Positions 9,277-17,295 of a DNA stretch of 51,005 nucleotides are shown here, in pieces (position 1 is the stretch's first letter; the number at the start of each line of letters is the position of its first letter). Both the position numbers and the translations under genes were made by a program. The stretch comes from JBAZGG01 sp041653015 (GTDB taxonomy: Bacteria; Bacillota_I; Bacilli_A; RFN20; CAG-826), in contig JBAZGG010000008.1 of assembly GCA_041653015.1 (NCBI GenBank), positions 1-51,005 of the forward strand, in the 5' to 3' direction. The notes below the pieces were generated by a model, which was not told the origin of the DNA, made no database searches, and worked only from the letters and a program-made list of their open reading frames with translations.

Positions 9277-10710
9277 ATGAGCAATAAAAAGAATTATAAA
9301 GCATTGATTGCTTTTGTGAGCATGTTGCTTCTTGTTTCTTGCGGTGATCCGACCACTAGCAACACGAGCGAGACTAATTTTTTTCGCACGGATGAGTTAA
9401 AAGAAGATTATTATTCGCTCGGAATGGATTCTGATTATAGATATCTTAAATCTTCTGGCGAAGTAAATGTTCTCGTCATACCTGTCGCTATTTCTGGGTA
9501 CGATGATTACGTCACTGAAGCAAATAGAGAAAAAATCAGAAAAGTATTTTTTGCTGATTGTGAAGAAACTTCGTGGGAGTCCGTGAGCTCCTATTATTAT
9601 AAATCGAGTTACGACGCTTTAACTATTACTGGCGTGGTCAGCGAATGGTATAATCCAAGATTGACAAAATCGGATATTGAATCGCACGCTATTCAGGGTG
9701 CTGATGATGGTGGAACAATCTATATGGCGGAAAACGCTCTCGATTGGTATAAAACAAATCATGTCGATATCAACTGGGAAAAATATGATTCTGATAGAGA
9801 CGGGTTTATCGATGCCTTATATCTCGTCTATGGTTGCCCGGCAGATGGTGGAAATTTTTGGGCTTTTGTGAACTGGGATGCCTATTCTTCACCGGATGTT
9901 CTCTCGCCGATGGTCAATTGCTATTCATGGGCGAGCATCGATTTTATTTCGGAAGGTTATGGTGCTGATGGAATTGATGCCCACACTTTTATTCATGAGA
10001 CAGGTCACGTTCTAGGCCTCGATGATTATTATAATTATGACGATAAAGGCGGATCGCCAATGGGTGCGATCGATATGATGGATAACAATATTATCGATCA
10101 CGATGCTTTTTCGAAAATTGCTCTTGGATGGATGAAGCCTTATGTGGTGAGCGGTCCATCATCGATCACCATTAAAAAAGCTAGTGAATATGGCGATGCA
10201 ATAATTTTGAGCCCCGGCTGGGGAAATTCATGCTTTGATGAGTATTTGCTTCTTGAATTTTATACTCCTGATGGATTGAATGCTAAAGATTCCGAAAATG
10301 CTTATGGTGGAGTCCGCGGCTTTACAAATCCTGGAATTAGGCTTTATCACGTCGATGCGAGATTCGCTTATGAAGACCAGTATCTCTCCTCATACGTTCA
10401 TGGAGCGACAATCGGAAACTCAAATAGCCCTAGTTATTGTTTGGACTCCTCTTATCGACTAATAAATGCGATAAGCAAAGACAAACGCAGTTTTTTGACC
10501 TTTTCTAATGTTAAAGCCAATGACAACTCATTATTTTATGAAGGCGATTCTTTTTCGATTTCTGAATACGCAAATCTTTTTCCAAATGGTCCGAAAAAAA
10601 GTGATTCAGATGTATATAATTGCTTCAATAATGGTTCTAGTATTGAATATTCATTTACGGTTGCATCAATAGATGAAGATACCGCAACCATAACCTTTGC
10701 ATCAGTATGA
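9277..10710 (+). CDS. M6-family metalloprotease-like lipoprotein (paralog 2)
   Basis: Predicted lipid-anchored zinc protease, 477 residues. The signal peptide ends in LLVSC with Cys22. The zinc motif is HETGHVLGLDDYY beginning at His240, followed by MMDNNIIDHDAFSK. The loop DSDRDGFID upstream of it has an EF-hand-like ligand pattern. It shares the flanking blocks ESVSSYYYKSSY and LLLEFYTPDGLNAKD with its neighbours. No ribosome site precedes the ATG, and a -10-like TATAAA sits 8 bases before it, so translation may be leaderless. The stop overlaps the start of paralog 3 by four bases (ATGA), implying translational coupling. The substrate is unknown. Confidence 0.82.
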   Translation: MSNKKNYKALIAFVSMLLLVSCGDPTTSNTSETNFFRTDELKEDYYSLGMDSDYRYLKSSGEVNVLVIPVAISGYDDYVTEANREKIRKVFFADCEETSWESVSSYYYKSSYDALTITGVVSEWYNPRLTKSDIESHAIQGADDGGTIYMAENALDWYKTNHVDINWEKYDSDRDGFIDALYLVYGCPADGGNFWAFVNWDAYSSPDVLSPMVNCYSWASIDFISEGYGADGIDAHTFIHETGHVLGLDDYYNYDDKGGSPMGAIDMMDNNIIDHDAFSKIALGWMKPYVVSGPSSITIKKASEYGDAIILSPGWGNSCFDEYLLLEFYTPDGLNAKDSENAYGGVRGFTNPGIRLYHVDARFAYEDQYLSSYVHGATIGNSNSPSYCLDSSYRLINAISKDKRSFLTFSNVKANDNSLFYEGDSFSISEYANLFPNGPKKSDSDVYNCFNNGSSIEYSFTVASIDEDTATITFASV

Positions 10711-12182
10711 AGAAATATTGTGTGATGTCAGCTCTTTTTCTAATCTTCTCAATTTCGTCGTGCTCAAGCAGCGCTAGCGAAATTGTTTTCAAACGATACA
10801 CCGATTACAAAAGCGATGTTGATACATATGCTGCAATTTATGGTGAAGGATATTACAAACCGGCATTTTATAATGAGATATCGTATGAGAATGATAAAGG
10901 TAACATTGAGACTATTAAAGATTTTGATGAATTATATCGCGATGATGGGATATCATACAATGTTCACAGCGTTGGGAAACAAAATATTTTAGTGATTCCC
11001 GTTGATTTTAGTGATTATCCCTGTTCAGGTTTAAGCGAAGGCTGTACGATAGCCAAAACCAACATCGAAAATGCGTTTTTTGGTTCTGATGAAATGGTCG
11101 AGTGGGAGTCGGTAGCCAGTTTCTATAATAAATCTAGTTATGGGAAGCTCATCCTCGATGGAAAGGTGACTGATTGGTTTACTTCAAGTTCATTTACAGC
11201 TCAGGGCTTGTCGACTTCAACAGCGCGTTACGGGACGATTAAAGAAATAAGAAGAGAGGCTCTTGAATGGTATTCAACGAAATATAGTGATATCGCCAAT
11301 TATTATATCGATGGCGACGTTGCAAAAGGTGTTGCCCTGTACTTAATCTATGACTATCCTTACGATTCATCCAGCGACTCGCGCAGCAAAGTTTTTTGGG
11401 CATATACCATATCTCAACCCTGTGCGACTTCTTGGTCGAGCTACACTCTGTGCATGCCTCAGAATGGAAAAGTTGATTCCCATACATATATCCATGAGAC
11501 GGGCCATCTATTTGGGCTGACGGATTATTACAACACAAACAATATCGGCGGTTATGGTCCAACAGGCCGTTTGGATATGATGGATTACACTATCGGCGAT
11601 CACACCGGTTATTCAAAGATGCTTCTCAATTGGACTCGACCTTATGTGATAACAGGAAATGCGACGCTGACCATCTGCCCATTCACTTCAAGCGGCGATC
11701 TAATTTTGATAAAAAACTCCTGGAATGGCTCCTCTATGGATGAATATCTATTGCTCGAATTTTATGTTCCTGAAGGTCTCAACCAAAGAGATGATTCATA
11801 TCTTGTGAGCCAATGCGGTGTCAAAGTATATCATGTCGATTCGCGAATTGGATTTTCTATGGCGGATCTGAATGGTCAGAAAATTGGATACATAGACAAC
11901 ACGCATTTATCTAAAGACAATTATCATCTATCGATTTTGAATAACAACTCGGATCACACATTTCAAAACAATAAGCTATATACTCTGTTGGAAAGCAGTG
12001 GATATAACACCTTTGAAAGCGGTGGCTATGCTTCGAATGCAACCCTGTTTAAAAAAGGTTCGAGCTTTGGCTTTACAACTTTCAAAGATTATCAGTTCAA
12101 TGATGGCGGTTACGCTCCATTTAAGTTCACGATTGACAGCGTGACAAACACTTATGCGACCATTTCTTTTATTCCCCGTTAA
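10707..12182 (+). CDS. M6-family metalloprotease-like lipoprotein (paralog 3)
   Basis: Predicted surface lipoprotein protease, 491 residues. The lipobox is SISSC near Cys19. The zinc motif HETGHLFGLTDYY begins at His263 and is followed by MMDYTIGDHTGYSK. The EF-hand-like loop of paralogs 1, 2 and 4 is eroded here: the equivalent stretch reads YYIDGDVAKGVALYLIYD and lacks the regular Asp spacing, so calcium binding at that site is probably lost. Translation starts within the stop of paralog 2 (ATGA), so the two form a coupled pair. No clear terminator follows before the rpsL promoter. Confidence 0.82.
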   Translation: MKKYCVMSALFLIFSISSCSSSASEIVFKRYTDYKSDVDTYAAIYGEGYYKPAFYNEISYENDKGNIETIKDFDELYRDDGISYNVHSVGKQNILVIPVDFSDYPCSGLSEGCTIAKTNIENAFFGSDEMVEWESVASFYNKSSYGKLILDGKVTDWFTSSSFTAQGLSTSTARYGTIKEIRREALEWYSTKYSDIANYYIDGDVAKGVALYLIYDYPYDSSSDSRSKVFWAYTISQPCATSWSSYTLCMPQNGKVDSHTYIHETGHLFGLTDYYNTNNIGGYGPTGRLDMMDYTIGDHTGYSKMLLNWTRPYVITGNATLTICPFTSSGDLILIKNSWNGSSMDEYLLLEFYVPEGLNQRDDSYLVSQCGVKVYHVDSRIGFSMADLNGQKIGYIDNTHLSKDNYHLSILNNNSDHTFQNNKLYTLLESSGYNTFESGGYASNATLFKKGSSFGFTTFKDYQFNDGGYAPFKFTIDSVTNTYATISFIPR

Positions 12183-12205
12183 TTTAAATAAAAATCACAA
12201 TTTTA

Positions 12206-12234
12206 TTGACACATAGTTATCTCGATAGTAAAAT
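12206..12234 (+). promoter_or_regulatory. Promoter of the str operon (rpsL-rpsG-fusA)
   Basis: Consensus TTGACA at 12206-12211, a 17-base spacer, and TAAAAT at 12229-12234. The predicted start near 12241 leaves a leader of about 92 bases. Confidence 0.85.
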
Positions 12235-12240
12235 ACACTT

Positions 12241-12332
12241 CGGATGTGCATTTTGGGTCTTTAAGACCTATTTATTATGAAGGTGTATGATACACCAGGA
12301 ATTGTGTACATTACAAAATATGGAGGAAAAAC
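12241..12332 (+). promoter_or_regulatory. Structured 5' leader of rpsL
   Basis: The leader contains GGTC/GACC (12256-12268) and GGTGTA/TACACC (12282-12296) inverted repeats. The TACAC arm (12291-12295) can instead pair with GTGTA (12304-12308), which would make a mutually exclusive fold just upstream of the ribosome site TGGAGG. A ribosomal-protein autoregulatory site is possible. No known leader family was recognised. Confidence 0.4.
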
Positions 12333-12752
12333 ATGCCTACTATCAATCAATTAGTAAGACAAAGCCGTCGCCAAGGCACTGAAAAGTCCAAAGCCCCGGC
12401 ATTAGGTAAACGTTGGAATTCGCTTAATAACAAGCCTAGCAACCAAGATTCACCACAGAAAAGAGGAGTCTGTACCCGCGTTGGTATCATGACCCCAAAA
12501 AAGCCTAACTCCGCTCAACGAAAATATGCTCGTGTGCGCTTATCCAATGGATATGAAGTCACAGCCTATATCGGTGGCGAAGGGCACAACTTGCAAGAGC
12601 ACTCAACGGTTGTAATTCGTGGAGGGCGTGTCAAAGATTTACCAGGCGTACGCTATCACGTCATCAGAGGAAAACTCGACTGCGCAGGCATCGAGAATCG
12701 TCGCCAAGGCAGGAGCCAATATGGCACCAAAAGACCTAAAGCAGCGAAATAA
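12333..12752 (+). CDS. rpsL: 30S ribosomal protein S12
   Basis: Decoding-centre ribosomal protein, 139 residues, the same length as in Bacillus. The conserved TPKKPNSA and GRVKDLPGVRYH blocks are present, with both lysines whose change gives streptomycin resistance unaltered. The modified Asp of the VKDLPG loop is present. The ATG follows an ATGGAGG ribosome site. It is first gene of the str operon, with rpsG 20 bases downstream. Confidence 0.98.
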   Translation: MPTINQLVRQSRRQGTEKSKAPALGKRWNSLNNKPSNQDSPQKRGVCTRVGIMTPKKPNSAQRKYARVRLSNGYEVTAYIGGEGHNLQEHSTVVIRGGRVKDLPGVRYHVIRGKLDCAGIENRRQGRSQYGTKRPKAAK

Positions 12753-12772
12753 TTGGAAAGGGGAATAAAAAT

Positions 12773-13243
12773 ATGCCACGTAAAGGAAGCGTTTCTAAGC
12801 GCGATGTGTTACCTGATCCAATTTATAATTCGAAACTCGTAACGCGATTGATCAACAAGATTATGGTCGATGGAAAAAGAGGCACTGCCCAAACCATTCT
12901 CTATAATGCATTCAAAAAAATAGAAGAGAAGAGCAGCAAACCAGCTATGGATGTTTTTGCTACGGCAATTAACAACATCATGCCAGAGGTTGAATTGAAA
13001 GTGCGCCGCATCGGTGCAGCGAACTATCAAGTACCGATCGAAGTTTCTGCTGAAAGAAAAGTGACACTAGGACTTCGTTGGCTTGTCATGTATGCGAGAT
13101 TGCGCAACGAACATTCAATGGAAGAAAAACTTGCTGATGAGATCATGGATGCCGCAAATGGCACCGGAGCCTCAGTCAAGAAAAGAGAAGATACGCACAA
13201 GATGGCTGAAGCCAATAAAGCGTACGCTCATTACCGTTGGTAA
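12773..13243 (+). CDS. rpsG: 30S ribosomal protein S7
   Basis: Primary 16S rRNA-binding protein of the small-subunit head, 156 residues, standard bacterial length. It begins MPRKGSVSKRDVLPDPIYN and contains VPIEVSAERKVTLGLRWLV, both family signatures. It lies between rpsL and fusA, the usual str-operon order, with an AAAGGGG ribosome site. In E. coli S7 represses this operon; whether it binds the leader upstream of rpsL here is unknown. Confidence 0.98.
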   Translation: MPRKGSVSKRDVLPDPIYNSKLVTRLINKIMVDGKRGTAQTILYNAFKKIEEKSSKPAMDVFATAINNIMPEVELKVRRIGAANYQVPIEVSAERKVTLGLRWLVMYARLRNEHSMEEKLADEIMDAANGTGASVKKREDTHKMAEANKAYAHYRW

Positions 13244-13258
13244 CAGAGGGTACAAATT

Positions 13259-15337
13259 ATGGCTCGTGAATATGATTTAGAACATACACGCAATATTGGC
13301 ATTATGGCCCATATTGATGCTGGCAAAACTACTACGACTGAAAGAATTCTTTTCTTCACAGGCAAAATTCACAAGATTGGCGAAGTGCACGAAGGTGCTG
13401 CGACCATGGACTGGATGGAGCAAGAGCAAGAGAGAGGAATCACTATCACTTCAGCTGCGACGACAACTTTTTGGAAGGGCAACCGAGTAAATATTATCGA
13501 TACTCCAGGGCACGTCGACTTCACCGTTGAAGTTGAACGCTCTCTCCGCGTTCTCGATGGAGCGGTCACCGTTCTCGATGGCAAAAATGGTGTTGAACCA
13601 CAGACAGAGACTGTCTGGAGACAAGGAACAAAATATGGCGTTCCACGCATCGTCTTTGCCAATAAATTAGATGCGACAGGAGCTGATTTTGACATGTGCA
13701 TCGAAACGCTTCATAGCCGTCTTGCTGCTAATGCCGAAGCGGTTCAATATCCAATCGGAATTGAGAATAATTTCAATGGTGTCATCGATATCATCAATCG
13801 CATCGCTTGGCATTATTCAGAAGAGAAGACCGACGCTCCTCAACAGATCGCTATTCCATCCGAATATAAAGAAAAAGTTGAACATCTCAGACAGAAATTG
13901 CTTGAAGCATTAGCTTCATTTGATGACGATTTAATGGTGATGGTTCTCGATGGTAAAGAGCCACCGATCGACCTCATTAAAAACACTATTAGAAAAGCTG
14001 TGTTAACAGGCACGTTCTTCCCAGTTTTTTGTGGAAGTGCTTATAAGAATAAGGGTATTCAATTGCTCCTCGATGGCGTTATTGATTATCTGCCGAGTCC
14101 GATCGACATTCCTCATGCTCATGGTATCCTTCCAAATGGAAGTGATTATGTGTGCGAACCAAATGATGATGTCCCTCTCGCCGCTTTAGCCTTTAAAATC
14201 GCTACCGACCCATTCATCGGTCGGTTAGCATATGTAAGAATTTATTCTGGCACTCTTAAATCCGGTTCCTATGTCATCAATTCGACAAAGGGGATCAAAG
14301 AGAGAATCGCCCGAGTTGTTCTCATGCACTCCAATCACCGACAAGAAGTCGATGAATTGCACGCTGGCGACATCGGCGCAGTCGTGGGATTAAAAAATAC
14401 GACTACTGGTGACACGCTATGCGATGAAAAATTGGATGTCGTTCTTGAAAAAATGGAATTTCCTGAACCTGTTATTGAACAAGCTGTTGAGCCAAAAACC
14501 AAAGCCGATCAAGAAAAGATGTCGATCGCTTTGCAGAAATTAGCAGAAGAAGACCCTACCTTCAAAGTTCATACGAATTCTGAAACTGGTCAGACGATCA
14601 TCGCTGGTGTCGGCGAGTTACATCTCGACATCATCGTCGATAGAATGAGAAGAGAATTCGGTGTTCAAGTCAATGTAGGCGCACCACAAGTCGGCTATCG
14701 TGAAACGATTAAAGGATCTGCTGAATGCGAAGGCAAATATATCAAACAGTCCGGTGGTCGTGGTCAATATGGTCACGTGTGGATTAAATATGAACCAAAC
14801 CCTGGCAAAGGTTTTGAATTTGTTGATGCCATTGTTGGTGGATCGGTTCCAAAAGAATATGTTAAGCCTACTCGCGATGGTCTAGAGGACGCTTTGCAAA
14901 GAGGTCTGATAGCTGGCTATCAAGTCATCGATTTAAAAGCCACTCTTTTCGATGGTTCATATCACGAAGTTGACTCTAGTGAAGCCGCTTACAAAATAGC
15001 CGCTTCAATGTCTCTTAAAGAAGCTGCTAAAAAATGCAGTCCAGTGATTCTTGAACCAATCATGAAAATTGAAGTCACAGTGCCTGAGCAATACTATGGT
15101 GATGTCGTTGGTGATATCGCCCGTAGAAGAGGCAATATGACTGGAGAATCACAAAGAGGAAATGCGAAGATCATCGATGCTGAAGTTCCTTTAGCAGAGA
15201 TGTTCGGATATGTCACTGACTTGCGATCATTTACGCAAGGCAGAGGCAACTACACCATGCAATTCTCACACTATGGAGAATGCCCTCGTTTCGTCGCAGA
15301 TGAAATCATTAAAAAATCTGGGATGTCACAGAGGTAA
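13259..15337 (+). CDS. fusA: Elongation factor G
   Basis: Translocation GTPase, 692 residues, full length. GTP-binding motifs are AHIDAGKTTTTE (G1), the switch region EQERGITI, DTPGHVDF (G3) and NKLD (G4, usually NKMD). Domain IV carries GGRGQYGHVWI, followed by the C-terminal domain V. It is the third gene of the str operon, 15 bases after rpsG, with an AGAGGG ribosome site. tuf follows after a 95-base gap with its own promoter. Confidence 0.98.
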   Translation: MAREYDLEHTRNIGIMAHIDAGKTTTTERILFFTGKIHKIGEVHEGAATMDWMEQEQERGITITSAATTTFWKGNRVNIIDTPGHVDFTVEVERSLRVLDGAVTVLDGKNGVEPQTETVWRQGTKYGVPRIVFANKLDATGADFDMCIETLHSRLAANAEAVQYPIGIENNFNGVIDIINRIAWHYSEEKTDAPQQIAIPSEYKEKVEHLRQKLLEALASFDDDLMVMVLDGKEPPIDLIKNTIRKAVLTGTFFPVFCGSAYKNKGIQLLLDGVIDYLPSPIDIPHAHGILPNGSDYVCEPNDDVPLAALAFKIATDPFIGRLAYVRIYSGTLKSGSYVINSTKGIKERIARVVLMHSNHRQEVDELHAGDIGAVVGLKNTTTGDTLCDEKLDVVLEKMEFPEPVIEQAVEPKTKADQEKMSIALQKLAEEDPTFKVHTNSETGQTIIAGVGELHLDIIVDRMRREFGVQVNVGAPQVGYRETIKGSAECEGKYIKQSGGRGQYGHVWIKYEPNPGKGFEFVDAIVGGSVPKEYVKPTRDGLEDALQRGLIAGYQVIDLKATLFDGSYHEVDSSEAAYKIAASMSLKEAAKKCSPVILEPIMKIEVTVPEQYYGDVVGDIARRRGNMTGESQRGNAKIIDAEVPLAEMFGYVTDLRSFTQGRGNYTMQFSHYGECPRFVADEIIKKSGMSQR

Positions 15338-15355
15338 TAAATTAACACTTATGTG

Positions 15356-15384
15356 TTGATTTTACTAAGTTGTTGCTATATTAT
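15356..15384 (+). promoter_or_regulatory. Promoter of tuf
   Basis: TTGATT (15356-15361), a 17-base spacer and TATTAT (15379-15384). The -35 overlaps the right arm of a small inverted repeat after fusA (TTAACAC/GTGTTGA, about 15342-15359), which may act as a weak terminator. Two GAATTC sequences flank the short leader. Confidence 0.65.
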
Positions 15385-15432
15385 GAATTCGTTGAATTTA
15401 TCAGAATTCTATTAAAAGGAGGAAATTCAAAC

Positions 15433-16617
15433 ATGGCAAAAGAAAAATTTGATAGAAGTAAAGTCCACGTTAATATTGGTACCATCGGTCACGTCGACCA
15501 CGGCAAAACCACGTTAACAGCGGCCATTACCCACGTTTTAGCTAAACAGGGTGGTGCAGTTGCAACAAATTATGATCAAATCGATGCAGCTCCAGAAGAA
15601 AAAGCTCGCGGTATTACGATTAACACAGCACATATTGAGTACTCAACCGCCAAGCGTCACTACGCTCACGTTGACTGCCCAGGGCATGCTGACTATGTTA
15701 AAAATATGATCACTGGTGCAGCGCAAATGGATGGAGCAATCCTCGTTGTCGCCGCAACTGATGGTGTTATGCCTCAGACGCGTGAACACATTCTTCTCGC
15801 TCGTCAAGTCGGAGTCCCTTATATCGTTGTCTTTTTAAACAAGACCGACTTGGTAGATGATCCAGAACTTATCGATCTCGTTGAGATGGATGTTCGTGCT
15901 CTTCTCACTGAATATGGATTCCCTGGCGACAAGATTCCAGTTATTAAAGGAAGCGCTCGCAAGGCTCTTGATGGCGATTCTGAATCTGAAAAAGCGATTC
16001 TTGATCTCATGGATGCAGTCGATTCTTACATCCCTAATCCAGTTCGTGATAACGACAAGCCATTCCTTCTTCCTATTGAAGATGTCATCACTATTACAGG
16101 TCGTGGCACCGTCGTTACAGGAAGAGTTGAACGCGGCATGTTAAAGCTTAACGATGAAGTCGAAATCGTCGGTATTAAACCGACACAGAAGACAGTCGTT
16201 ACCGGCATTGAAATGTTCCGTAAACTTCTCGATTTCGCTGAAGCTGGCGATAACGTTGGCACACTTCTTCGTGGCGTCAACCGCGACCAAGTTCAAAGAG
16301 GACAAGTTCTTGCCAAACCTGGCACGATTATTCCTCATACTAAATTCAAAGCCAGCGTCTACGTTTTAACCAAAGAAGAAGGTGGACGTCATACAGCTTT
16401 CTTAAGCAATTATCGTCCTCAATTCTATTTCCGTACAACCGACATCACAGGTGTTGTTACACTTCCTGCCGGTGTTCAGATGGTCATGCCTGGTGATAAT
16501 GTTGAATTAATGATTGAACTAATTCACCCAGTCGCTATTGAAAAAGGTACCAAATTCTCCATCCGTGAAGGTGGAAGAACTGTTGGTGCTGGAACAGTTA
16601 ACGAAATTCTTAAATAG
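15433..16617 (+). CDS. tuf: Elongation factor Tu
   Basis: Delivers aminoacyl-tRNA to the ribosome; 394 residues. GTPase motifs are GHVDHGKTT, the switch I region ARGITI, DCPGHADYVKNM and NKTD (the usual NKCD with Thr). The C-terminal domains end in GGRTVGAGTVNEILK. The start is the ATG at 15433, preceded by AAAAGGAGG; an upstream in-frame start would add 21 residues without family similarity. A strong terminator follows. Confidence 0.98.
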   Translation: MAKEKFDRSKVHVNIGTIGHVDHGKTTLTAAITHVLAKQGGAVATNYDQIDAAPEEKARGITINTAHIEYSTAKRHYAHVDCPGHADYVKNMITGAAQMDGAILVVAATDGVMPQTREHILLARQVGVPYIVVFLNKTDLVDDPELIDLVEMDVRALLTEYGFPGDKIPVIKGSARKALDGDSESEKAILDLMDAVDSYIPNPVRDNDKPFLLPIEDVITITGRGTVVTGRVERGMLKLNDEVEIVGIKPTQKTVVTGIEMFRKLLDFAEAGDNVGTLLRGVNRDQVQRGQVLAKPGTIIPHTKFKASVYVLTKEEGGRHTAFLSNYRPQFYFRTTDITGVVTLPAGVQMVMPGDNVELMIELIHPVAIEKGTKFSIREGGRTVGAGTVNEILK

Positions 16618-16636
16618 ATTTTGCAATCTGAAAATT

Positions 16637-16662
16637 AGACCTCAATCTTGAGGTCTTTTTTT
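16637..16662 (+). terminator. Rho-independent terminator of tuf
   Basis: AGACCTCA (16637-16644) pairs perfectly with TGAGGTCT (16649-16656) around ATCT, followed by seven T. Confidence 0.92.
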
Positions 16663-16752
16663 ATTTTATGTAAAAAATACGCCAAAATTTGCCGATGAAA
16701 TGCTTTGTTTTTAATGCGATGAAAAAGGCTCACTATTCGTCGTTGTTTATAA

Positions 16753-16758
16753 TATAAT
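16753..16758 (+). promoter_or_regulatory. Candidate -10 element, near-leaderless start of 16769
   Basis: TATAAT ends 10 bases before the ATG at 16769, within an AT-rich run holding a second TATAAT at 16748. There is no ribosome site between it and the ATG. No convincing -35 is seen. Confidence 0.45.
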
Positions 16759-16768
16759 AATTCTAGTT

Positions 16769-17263
16769 ATGCGCCGAAAAATTGTCGATTATGATCTGAT
16801 CAATATGGAGCAATATCGCAAGAATTTGTCTCATTATAAACACAATAAAATTCTCGCTGCGATCATATTTTCTCTTTTGGAGTGCTCTCTAGCCGCTTTA
16901 ACAATCTATGGTTTCATCAATTATCAATCACTGTTATTTCTTGGTGGGATGTGCATGGTTCATCTCATCATCATCCCATTCTGGTTTTTTCGCAATTTCT
17001 TTTTGGTCTGCGACATCATATATTTTGGTTATAGCAACCTCAGCAATCTCGGAAGAGTATTCATCCAATTTCTCTTGGTATTTGCCACTGAAGCCTGCAC
17101 CATTGGCATCGGTTTTATTTTCATGGACCATCCCAACATCATCGTCATCAGTCTATCTGTATTTTGTATATTCGCGATCATCGCTTTTATCATTCTAGAT
17201 AAATTTTATTCTTATCCAAATGCCGTCGGGCAGGTCTATATAGATAAAAATCTTTATAAATAA
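16769..17263 (+). CDS. Hypothetical four-helix membrane protein
   Basis: A 164-residue protein I do not recognise. After a basic, tyrosine-rich N-terminus it has about four hydrophobic segments (around 29-50, 53-75, 90-118 and 125-146), and it ends in a short polar tail. No catalytic motif is visible. It lacks a Shine-Dalgarno sequence and has a TATAAT just before the ATG, so it may be translated from a leaderless mRNA. The RDD-family gene follows, with its own -10 element; a shared membrane function is possible but unsupported. Confidence 0.7.
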   Translation: MRRKIVDYDLINMEQYRKNLSHYKHNKILAAIIFSLLECSLAALTIYGFINYQSLLFLGGMCMVHLIIIPFWFFRNFFLVCDIIYFGYSNLSNLGRVFIQFLLVFATEACTIGIGFIFMDHPNIIVISLSVFCIFAIIAFIILDKFYSYPNAVGQVYIDKNLYK

Positions 17264-17283
17264 GATAGCATTTGAAAAGTTCT

Positions 17284-17289
17284 TATAAT
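17284..17289 (+). promoter_or_regulatory. Candidate -10 element for the RDD gene, transcript start at the ATG
   Basis: TATAAT ends 6 bases before the ATG at 17296, which would place +1 on the start codon itself. An in-frame TTG at 17272 lies upstream of this -10 and has no ribosome site, so the ATG is preferred. No good -35 is seen. Confidence 0.5.
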
Positions 17290-17295
17290 AAAATT

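Noticed and set aside
7381..12332. Mobile element or genomic island carrying the protease genes
   Set aside because: No transposase, integrase, terminal repeats or target duplications were seen, and base composition appears similar to the neighbours.
17272..17295. TTG start for the RDD gene, adding eight residues
   Set aside because: It has no ribosome site and lies upstream of a TATAAT placed exactly for initiation at ATG 17296.
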